This document shows positions 1-4,886 of a stretch of 5,979 bases of DNA, piece after piece; position 1 is the first letter of the stretch, and every line of letters starts with the position of its first letter. The notes beneath the pieces were generated by a model. The model did no database searches. It saw only the letters and a list, made by a program, of their open reading frames with translations, and was not told where the DNA came from. Both the position numbers and the translations under genes were made by a program. This stretch comes from Desulfobulbaceae bacterium (GTDB taxonomy: Bacteria > Desulfobacterota > Desulfobulbia > Desulfobulbales > Desulfocapsaceae): positions 1 through 5,979 of the forward strand of contig JAIRRG010000177.1 of NCBI GenBank assembly GCA_031256095.1, read 5' to 3'.

Positions 1-984
1 CTCGTTGATGGCAATGGCTTTGGGATCGGTGAAGAATTTCGCATCACCTTTCGTATAGTTGAAAATGGCGCTTGATTTATTGATCCGCTCGAGAGAAAAG
101 GCCTCGATCAGCTCGTCACGGCTGAAAAATTCCTGATTGTTGCCTGGCGACCAGCCCAACAGCACCAGATAGTTGTTGAAGGCCCAGGGTAAAAAACCCA
201 TCTCTTGGTAAAACTGCACGGCCACCACCTCACCATGGCTGCGCTTCGAGATTTTCGCTTTCTTGTTATCAAGGGTCAACGGGATATGGGCGAAGACCGG
301 CAGCGGCGCCTGCAAAGCTTGGTAGAGCAACACCTGTTTCAAAGTGTTGGTCATGTGGTCCTGGCCGCGCACCACATGGCTGATGCGGTCGCGGATGTCG
401 TCGGCAACATTACACAAAAGATAGAGCGGCGAGCCGTCGGAGCGGACGATGACGAAATCATCAATTTCCTGGTAGTTGACCTCAATGCGGCCCAACACCA
501 CATCGTCGTAACCGAGCATTCCCTGCCGCTCTGGCGCCTTGAAGCGAATCACGTAAGGCCAGCCAGCCGCTTCCTTGGCCACCACCTCTTCTGGTGTCAG
601 GTGACGACAGGCGCGGTCGTAGCCCAAAGGCAATTTGGCGGCCAGGGCCCTTTCCCGCTTGGCTTCCAGTTCTTCCTTGGTGCAGAAGCATTTGTAGGCG
701 TCGCCACTGGCAATGAGGCGGGCGGCGGCGGCACGGTGGTCGGCGGCGAACTGGCTTTGAAAATACGGCCCTTCGTCGTAGTCGATGCCCAGCCATTTCA
801 GGCCGTCAATGATGCCTGCGGTCGAAGCGTCGGTCGAGCGTTCGCTGTCGGTATCCTCAATGCGCAGGATCAGTTTGCCGCCCATTTTGCGAGCGTACAG
901 CCAGTTGTAGAGGGCGGTTCTGGCGCCGCCGATGTGCAGGTAACCGGTGGGGCTGGGGGGAAAACGCAGACGGATTTCTGTCAT
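1..984 (-). CDS. gltX: Glutamyl-tRNA synthetase, N-terminal 328 residues (C-terminus beyond left edge)
   Basis: Class Ib aminoacyl-tRNA synthetase that charges tRNA-Glu with glutamate in the cytoplasm; Glu-tRNA also feeds the C5 route to 5-aminolevulinate. Translating the minus strand from the ATG at 984 gives an open frame to the window edge, beginning MTEIRLRFPPSPTGYLHIGG. Visible are the HIGH-type motif (HIGG, residues 17-20), a zinc-site pattern C99-x-C101 ... Y122-x3-C126-x-H128 matching that of the E. coli enzyme, and the KMSKS-type motif KISKR at 244-248. The first motif reads FPPSPTG where FAPSPTG is usual. The catalytic domain is complete; most of the anticodon-binding domain lies outside the window (full length in the family is about 460-490 residues). 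A weak AAGAG lies 6 nt upstream of the ATG. A 235-bp gap and a candidate promoter separate it from the HD gene, so it probably has its own transcription start as well as possible read-through from the heme operon. Confidence 0.96.
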   Translation of the reverse strand, partial: MTEIRLRFPPSPTGYLHIGGARTALYNWLYARKMGGKLILRIEDTDSERSTDASTAGIIDGLKWLGIDYDEGPYFQSQFAADHRAAAARLIASGDAYKCFCTKEELEAKRERALAAKLPLGYDRACRHLTPEEVVAKEAAGWPYVIRFKAPERQGMLGYDDVVLGRIEVNYQEIDDFVIVRSDGSPLYLLCNVADDIRDRISHVVRGQDHMTNTLKQVLLYQALQAPLPVFAHIPLTLDNKKAKISKRSHGEVVAVQFYQEMGFLPWAFNNYLVLLGWSPGNNQEFFSRDELIEAFSLERINKSSAIFNYTKGDAKFFTDPKAIAINE

Positions 985-1037
985 GAATAGCTCTTTGGGC
1001 CAAAAAACTTTGGTTATTTAAGGGGAAAAAACTTTTC

Positions 1038-1065
1038 TTTATACACAATTTTCTCTTTTACTCAA
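1038..1065 (-). promoter_or_regulatory. Candidate sigma70-type promoter for gltX
   Basis: On the minus strand, TTGAGT (plus positions 1060-1065) and TATAAA (1038-1043) are separated by 16 nt. They match the -35 consensus at 4 of 6 and the -10 consensus at 5 of 6 positions. The pair lies about 55-80 nt upstream of the gltX start in a local AT-rich pocket within GC-rich DNA. Found by eye, without scoring against background. Confidence 0.45.
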
Positions 1066-1219
1066 GCGCCTTGTTGCTCTTCTCGCCTGGCCGCGCCGGA
1101 GATGGCTTGGGGCGCTATCGGGGAGGGTTTCGTTGAGCGGCCTTCTCACATCGTCCCTAGACCGGGGCCAAACGAAGGCGAATAACCGGAACCGGCATCG
1201 CCAATAATTCAGCGCTTCC

Positions 1220-1792
1220 TCAGCAAAAGAGGGTCTGGTCGATGCGGGCCGCCACCTCGTCGGGGGCAAAATCAAGGCGAGAGAAGAAAAAGCCTTCCAG
1301 CTCGGCGCACATGCGGAAATTGGCGTGGATATTTTTGTCCCACTCCGGGTTGTCGCTGTATTTCTCAAGAATATAGGCGAGCCGTTCGTCAAGCGAGACG
1401 ATGCCGTCGTGTTTCACCCGTTTGTCGCTGTAGTAAACCAGTTCCGGGCCGGTGAAGCTGTTGCGTTGATAGGCTTGGGGCCGCAGTCCTGGCAGGTTGA
1501 CATGATTGCGCACCATTTCCGCCACTTCGGGATAACCGAGGTCGAGGCAAATCGCTTCGCCAACCTGGGCGTGTTGGCAGCCCTCTTTAATACATTTTGA
1601 TTTCGCGATGTCATGCAGCAAAGCGCCGGCGATGACCAATTCTTTCGGTGGCAAGCTGGCGCCTTGTGCCGCCAGTTGCCGGTACATCAGTTCAGCGACG
1701 CGGGTCACCATCAGCGAATGCTCACGGATATGGTCATACATGCCAAACTCTTTCATGTGGGAAAAGCATTGGGAAATACTGGGAATTTTCAT
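1220..1792 (-). CDS. HD-domain metal-dependent phosphohydrolase, 190 aa
   Basis: A single-domain HD superfamily protein, probably a cytoplasmic metal-dependent phosphohydrolase; the substrate cannot be told from sequence. The expected metal ligands are all present: H25, the H60-D61 doublet in GALLHDIAK, and D123 in YYSDKRV, with additional histidines at 74 and 97 in typical places. There is no signal peptide, membrane segment or fused GGDEF/PAS domain. It is not an HD-GYP protein, as no GYP motif is present. The start is fixed by AGGAGGA ending 4 nt before the ATG (plus positions 1797-1803). Only 12 nt separate it from the hemE stop, so it is almost certainly co-transcribed with hemE as the last gene of the operon. 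A link to heme synthesis is suggested only by position; nucleotide or other phosphoester turnover is equally possible. Confidence 0.9.
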   Translation of the reverse strand: MKIPSISQCFSHMKEFGMYDHIREHSLMVTRVAELMYRQLAAQGASLPPKELVIAGALLHDIAKSKCIKEGCQHAQVGEAICLDLGYPEVAEMVRNHVNLPGLRPQAYQRNSFTGPELVYYSDKRVKHDGIVSLDERLAYILEKYSDNPEWDKNIHANFRMCAELEGFFFSRLDFAPDEVAARIDQTLFC

Positions 1793-1804
1793 GGGGTCCT
1801 CCTG

Positions 1805-2824
1805 TTATCGCGCCGAAAGTTCATGGACGAAATCAACCGCCAGCCGCACCTGGTCGGGCGGCGTTAACTGATGGATGCCGTGGCCAAGGTTGAAAATATG
1901 GCCACAGGCGTCGCGGGCGCCACCGAGCAGACGGCCAATTCGTTCTTTCAATTCTTCCTGAGGCAATAAAAGCGCCAGCGGGTCAAGATTGCCCTGCACC
2001 GCCAGCCGCCCGGCCTTGCCGATGGCGTCGCCGATATCTGTACGCCAGTCAATGCCAATGACATGGGCGCCCGCGCGCGCCGACATGTCGAGCAAGGTGG
2101 CGCCATTATTGGCAAAATAGATCAGCGGCACATTCAGGTCTCGCAACTTTCTGAAGATGCGCTGTACATAGGGCAACGCGAAAATTTCGAAATCGCAAGG
2201 GGCGAGGATGCCAGCCCAGGTATCAAAAAGCTGTAGCGCCTGGGCACCGGCTTTGGCTTGGGCCTTGAGAGCACGGATGACCGTTTCGCTGATTTTATCC
2301 ATCAGGCGGTGGAACAGCCCCGGCTGGGTGAACATCAGCTTCTTGGTTTCATAAAAAAATTTCGAGCTGCCGCCTTCTATCAAGTAGGTGGCACAGGTAA
2401 AGGGGGCGCCGGCGAAACCAATCAGCGGCACATCAAGTTCAGAGCGCAGCAGGCGAACGGTTTCCTGGACGAAAGGTAAATCCTGTTCCGGGTCGGCGAT
2501 CTTCAACTGTTCCACCGTTTCGGCGTCGCGGCAGGGATTGGCGATGATCGGCCCTTGGCCCTCATGAAAAGACAATTCCGCGCCCATCGCCTCAATTGGG
2601 ATGAGGATGTCGGAAAAGAGGATGGCCGCGTCCATGGCAAAGCGCCTGAGCGGTTGCAAAGTCACCTCGACGCAGAGTTCCGGGTGCTTGCACAGTTCAA
2701 GAAAAGGGATCGTTCCCCGCACCTTCTGATATTCCGGGAGATAGCGCCCGGCCTGACGCATCATCCATACCGGGGTATAGTCCGTCTTCTCACCGCGGCA
2801 AGCCTGCAAAAAAGTTTCATTCAT
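1805..2824 (-). CDS. hemE: Uroporphyrinogen III decarboxylase
   Basis: Cytoplasmic enzyme that removes four carboxyl groups from the acetate side chains of uroporphyrinogen III to give coproporphyrinogen III. The 339-residue product has the usual family length. It shows the N-terminal signature PVWMMRQAGRYLPEY (residues 18-32), with the substrate-binding arginines at R23 and R27. The catalytic aspartate is D72 in LFSDIL, GFAGAPFTCATYLIEGG follows in the middle, and the C-terminal NLGHGI carries the conserved histidine H315. The frame is open further upstream to an ATG at 2881, but AAGGAG lies 6 nt before the ATG at 2824, and HemE proteins begin near the motif 'T/NxxFLxACRG', so 2824 is chosen. 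The stop is 12 nt from the HD gene and the start 20 nt from the radical SAM stop, which indicates an operon. Confidence 0.97.
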   Translation of the reverse strand: MNETFLQACRGEKTDYTPVWMMRQAGRYLPEYQKVRGTIPFLELCKHPELCVEVTLQPLRRFAMDAAILFSDILIPIEAMGAELSFHEGQGPIIANPCRDAETVEQLKIADPEQDLPFVQETVRLLRSELDVPLIGFAGAPFTCATYLIEGGSSKFFYETKKLMFTQPGLFHRLMDKISETVIRALKAQAKAGAQALQLFDTWAGILAPCDFEIFALPYVQRIFRKLRDLNVPLIYFANNGATLLDMSARAGAHVIGIDWRTDIGDAIGKAGRLAVQGNLDPLALLLPQEELKERIGRLLGGARDACGHIFNLGHGIHQLTPPDQVRLAVDFVHELSAR

Positions 2825-2830
2825 GGCTGT

Positions 2831-2836
2831 CTCCTT
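2831..2836 (-). promoter_or_regulatory. Shine-Dalgarno site that fixes the hemE start
   Basis: The minus strand reads AAGGAG followed by 6 nt and then ATG at 2824. The upstream in-frame ATG (2881) would add 19 residues that overlap the radical SAM reading frame and have no homology-like content, so the shorter form is preferred. Confidence 0.85.
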
Positions 2837-2844
2837 GAAATTTT

Positions 2845-3909
2845 TTACGCCGCCCGCCTGCCGCCCGGCTGATGGGAGCAAAACGGCTCTTCCGCCAGAT
2901 AGTTCCCGGTCACCGCGTAAGCGCGGGCGCGGCAGCCGCCGCAGACCTGGATATATTCGCAGCGGCCACAGCGGCCCTCGTAGCGCGAAAAATCCCGAAG
3001 CTGCCGGAACAGTTCAGAATTATCCCAAATTTCGCGAAAGCTTTGCCGCCGGATATTCCCTGCTGGCAGCGGGAAGTAGCTGCACGGCAAGACCTGGCCA
3101 TCGACATCAATCATGCAAATTAACTGACCGGCCAGGCATCCTTTCGAGCCTCCCGTGGAAAATTTCAGGCTGCGCTGGGTGAAACGCTCGCCGTCTTCCT
3201 TGGCCATTTGGCGAACGACACGGTAGTAGTGCGGGGCGCAGGTCGGGCGCATCAGCAGTTCGTTTGCCTCTTTTTCCGTCCGGTAATGCCAGGCGAGGAT
3301 TTCATCATACATTGTTGCCGGGATCAGCTCGTTCATGATCTCCTCGCCGCGCCCGGTCGGCACGATCATGAACATGTACCAGGCGGTGGCGCCGAGGCTC
3401 TTGACCAGCCGATATACCTGTGGAATTTCCACCTGGTTGCGTTTGGTGAAGCTGGAATTGACGAGAAAGGGGATGCCGTGACCGCGAAACAGTTCGATGG
3501 CCCGCATGACGCCGTCAAAAGCCCCTGGCTGGTCGCGAAAATCGTCGTGGCTTTCGGGGTCGGCGCCATCAAGGCTCAACGATACCATTTTGACGTTTGA
3601 TTTCACTATGTCGCGGCAGATTTCCTCATCGACAAGGCTGCCATTGGTCGCCAGGCACATGCGCAGGCCAAGGGCGTCGCCATGACGGGCGATGGCAAAG
3701 ACATCCTCACGCAAAAGCGGTTCCCCGCCGGAGAGCACCACGACCGGGCTGGCAAAAGCGGCGATGTCGGCAAGAATGCGTTTCGCTTCGGAAAAGGGGA
3801 CATCCGGATGTTGGGCGGCTACCAGATCGGAAGAGGAACGGCAATGGACGCAGGCGAAATTGCAGCGGCGGGTAATTTCCCAGGCCAGCCATTTTGGCGT
3901 GAAATCCAT
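2845..3909 (-). CDS. ahbD: Radical SAM/SPASM protein, AhbD-like (Fe-coproporphyrin III decarboxylase / heme synthase type)
   Basis: A 354-residue cytoplasmic iron-sulfur enzyme. The radical SAM cluster motif is C16-x3-C20-x2-C23 within WLAWEITRRCNFACVHC, and the SAM-binding GGEP is at 61-64. The C-terminal third is a SPASM-type domain: a cysteine after KG, then G-x4-C (DGQVLPC), then C314-x2-C317-x5-C323-x2-C326 and a last C344, as expected for auxiliary 4Fe-4S clusters. The opening 'LAWEITRRCN', the 'TCAPHYYRV' segment and the 'CGGCRARAYAVTGNYLAEEPFC' tail resemble AhbD, which oxidatively decarboxylates two propionates of Fe-coproporphyrin III to give heme b. AhbC or NirJ-like relatives and peptide-modifying SPASM enzymes are the alternatives, but the adjacent hemE supports a tetrapyrrole role. 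A GGGAG/AAGGAAGG purine tract precedes the ATG. It is the first gene of the operon, 20 nt ahead of hemE. The family and cluster motifs are clear; the exact reaction is inferred. Confidence 0.85.
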   Translation of the reverse strand: MDFTPKWLAWEITRRCNFACVHCRSSSDLVAAQHPDVPFSEAKRILADIAAFASPVVVLSGGEPLLREDVFAIARHGDALGLRMCLATNGSLVDEEICRDIVKSNVKMVSLSLDGADPESHDDFRDQPGAFDGVMRAIELFRGHGIPFLVNSSFTKRNQVEIPQVYRLVKSLGATAWYMFMIVPTGRGEEIMNELIPATMYDEILAWHYRTEKEANELLMRPTCAPHYYRVVRQMAKEDGERFTQRSLKFSTGGSKGCLAGQLICMIDVDGQVLPCSYFPLPAGNIRRQSFREIWDNSELFRQLRDFSRYEGRCGRCEYIQVCGGCRARAYAVTGNYLAEEPFCSHQPGGRRAA

Positions 3910-3962
3910 CCTTCCTTCTCCCTTTGTTCGGGTAAAAATACTGGCGACAGCGGCGTCTGGTA

Positions 3963-3990
3963 ACTATATTGCCTTTTCTTACCGTCGCAA
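3963..3990 (-). promoter_or_regulatory. Candidate promoter for the radical SAM-hemE-HD operon
   Basis: On the minus strand, TTGCGA (plus 3985-3990; 4 of 6 to the -35 consensus) and TATAGT (3963-3968; 5 of 6 to the -10 consensus) are 16 nt apart. The -10 lies 53 nt upstream of the ATG at 3909. A perfect inverted repeat abuts the -35 box on its upstream side. Confidence 0.5.
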
Positions 3991-4013
3991 CCGTTTATCT
4001 GAAAGGTAAACGG
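3991..4013. promoter_or_regulatory. Inverted repeat, possible operator in the divergent promoter region
   Basis: CCGTTTA (3991-3997), a 9-nt spacer, then TAAACGG (4007-4013): perfect 7+7 bp dyad. It sits immediately upstream of the -35 box of the minus-strand operon and 64 nt before the divergent dsrE-like gene, so a bound dimer could affect both. The arms do not match an FNR site (TTGAT-N4-ATCAA). It is not followed by a T run, so it does not look like a terminator. Confidence 0.4.
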
Positions 4014-4064
4014 CTCTTTGCTTGCTTAAGCCCATCCCGTTCCCGGGCGGCCTTCCCATGAACA

Positions 4065-4070
4065 GAGGAG
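4065..4070 (+). promoter_or_regulatory. Shine-Dalgarno site that fixes the DsrE-family start
   Basis: GAGGAG ends directly against a first in-frame ATG at 4071, which leaves no spacer, but lies 6 nt before a second ATG at 4077. Translation from 4077 is therefore preferred and the protein loses two residues (MT). Confidence 0.8.
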
Positions 4071-4076
4071 ATGACC

Positions 4077-4436
4077 ATGACCAACAACGTCGTTATCACC
4101 ATCGCCTGCGGCACCGACAATCCGAATCGCGCCACGAGAGCCATCCATCTGGCGACGGTCGCCCACCGAGAAGGCAAAAACGTCACACTGTTCCTCCTTG
4201 ACGAGGCGGTTTATTTGGCGAAAAAAGGATTACTCGATAACCTGCGCGCCGCCACCGGCGACATCGCCGACGACTTGATGACCTACCTGCAAGCCAACTC
4301 GGTGCCGGTATTGGCCTGCACGCCCTGCGCCAAGGCGCGCGGTATCAGCGAAAGTGATCTGATCGAGGGCGCCCGCATGGGCACCGCTGTTGAATTGATC
4401 AAACTTGCTTGCGAGGCCACGGTGATCAGTTTGTAA
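4077..4436 (+). CDS. DsrE/DsrF-family small protein, 119 aa
   Basis: A small soluble protein with the DsrE/TusD-type alternating beta-alpha pattern. It begins NNVVITIACGTDNPNRATRAIHLA (strand, loop, helix), continues NVTLFLLDEAVYLAKKG (strand, helix), and carries the segment VPVLACTPCAKARGI with C81 and C84 where the family's active cysteine lies. It ends in a helix-strand (ELIKLACEATVISL). Family members handle sulfur as cysteine persulfide in sulfur relay (DsrEFH, TusBCD), but many stand-alone homologues have no known role. No dsrF, dsrH, tusE or dsrC neighbour is visible, so a specific function is not assigned. The gene is divergent from the radical SAM-hemE operon with a 167-bp shared spacer. 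Composition matches the host genes, and the next 500 bp contain no partner gene. Confidence 0.85.
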   Translation: MTNNVVITIACGTDNPNRATRAIHLATVAHREGKNVTLFLLDEAVYLAKKGLLDNLRAATGDIADDLMTYLQANSVPVLACTPCAKARGISESDLIEGARMGTAVELIKLACEATVISL

Positions 4437-4523
4437 TCGACACTGAACCACCATCAGCTGAAGCACAGCTTGCGGCATAGCTATCGCATTTATTGGAGCA
4501 GGGGACAGATATCCGCTTCGTTC

Positions 4524-4561
4524 AAGAGTTTTTGAGGCATAAAGGCCTTAAAACGACTCTT
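4524..4561 (+). terminator. Possible terminator downstream of the DsrE-family gene
   Basis: AAGAGT (4524-4529) pairs with ACTCTT (4556-4561). The stem continues as TTTT with AAAA across a 2-nt CG bulge, and then GAGGC with GCCTT including one G-T wobble, closing on an AT-rich loop. The bases after it (ATTTATG) are only moderately T-rich. It lies 88 nt after the stop codon. It could terminate the dsrE-like transcript, or it could simply be another palindrome of the accessory region. Confidence 0.4.
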
Positions 4562-4626
4562 ATTTATGCAAGCGTAACCAATAACAGCCTACGGAAAATA
4601 ACAAGCCCGCTAGACAAGCTATGATA

Positions 4627-4684
4627 TGCGCATTTCGTATTGTCGAATCTGTATTGACGCAATAACGACAATACAAAATGCGCA
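4627..4684. repeat. Near-perfect 19+19 bp palindrome with nested hairpin
   Basis: The left arm (4627-4645, TGCGCATTTCGTATTGTCG) and the right arm (4666-4684, CGACAATACAAAATGCGCA) pair at 18 of 19 positions. The 20-nt centre contains a further hairpin, TATTG-ACG-CAATA (4652-4664). There are no flanking GTT/AAC cores and no T run, so it does not match attC or an intrinsic terminator. It may be a miniature element, a protein-binding site or an extruding structure; its identity is unknown. Confidence 0.75.
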
Positions 4685-4773
4685 ACGCGCGGCAAGAAAA
4701 AGTAATTGAAAAATAACGACTTGTGCCGTATTGCGAAAGATGATAAAAAAACAAAACATGCGCCAATTACACC

Positions 4774-4808
4774 GTTAGGCAAAATCCGCTTCGCGGACTT
4801 CGCCTAAC
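4774..4808. repeat. 35-bp hairpin formed by GTTAGGC and GCCTAAC
   Basis: Arms 4774-4789 and 4793-4808 pair at 14 of 16 positions around a TTC loop. The two exceptions are A-C on the plus strand, which become G-T wobbles on the minus strand, so the minus strand can fold over the whole arm length. Confidence 0.65.
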
Positions 4809-4880
4809 TGCGGGTTGGCGATATGCCGCTATGTTGGCGCAAGCGCCGTCTCCGCTCCACATCGCCAACCCGCCGCGCCG
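4774..4880 (+). mobile_element. Possible gene-less integron-type mini-cassette
   Basis: It starts at the core GTTAGGC (4774-4780, fitting GTTRRRY). The exact complement, GCCTAAC (4802-4808, fitting RYYYAAC), opens an attC-like site that closes at the next core at 4880. In integron cassettes the inverse core of the attC is complementary to the first bases of the same cassette, because these are joined in the circular form; that rule is obeyed here over 7 of 7 bases. Only 21 bases lie between the two, too few for a gene. An alternative reading is that both cores belong to one composite palindrome unrelated to integrons. Confidence 0.5.
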
Positions 4881-4886
4881 TTAGCA
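4802..4886 (+). other. attC-like recombination site, 85 bp
   Basis: Order of elements: inverse core GCCTAAC (4802-4808), 1-nt gap, stem arm GCGGGTTGGCGAT (4810-4822), a 38-nt variable part holding a small hairpin GGCGC-AA-GCGCC (4836-4847), stem arm ATCGCCAACCCGC (4861-4873; a perfect 13-bp complement), spacer CGCGCC, and core GTTAGCA (4880-4886). CTAAC (4804-4808) pairs with GTTAG (4880-4884). Length and architecture fall in the known attC range (roughly 57-141 bp). The last core base is A where the GTTRRRY consensus asks for Y, its sixth base is C where R is expected, and the unpaired spacers are asymmetric, so it is a divergent site. Confidence 0.65.

Noticed and set aside
205..990. Plus-strand 261-codon open frame over gltX
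   Set aside because: It is the antisense shadow of the GluRS gene, whose motifs HIGG and KISKR, zinc-site residues and continuous minus-strand frame are unmistakable.
1177..1202. Hairpin GGCGA...TCGCC with inner CCGG-TT-CCGG behind the HD gene
   Set aside because: The stem is interrupted and no T run follows on the minus strand, so I do not call it a terminator.
985..1219. Possible small gene between gltX and the HD gene
   Set aside because: Minus-strand open frames here continue into the gltX or HD coding regions in the wrong frame and lack a ribosome site; the stretch is better explained as a promoter region.
3910..4070. Plus-strand promoter for the DsrE-family gene
   Set aside because: Only weak pieces are seen (TTGCCT at 3969 with no -10 at proper spacing), so no site is annotated.
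4442..4480. AGCTG/CAGCT hairpin directly after the DsrE-family gene
   Set aside because: The stem is only 5 bp and no T run follows; the hairpin at 4524-4561 is the better terminator candidate.
4560..4782. Minus-strand open frames of 68 and 72 codons
   Set aside because: They begin at TTG codons without a ribosome site and run through the large palindrome. Their content looks like chance translation of AT-rich DNA.
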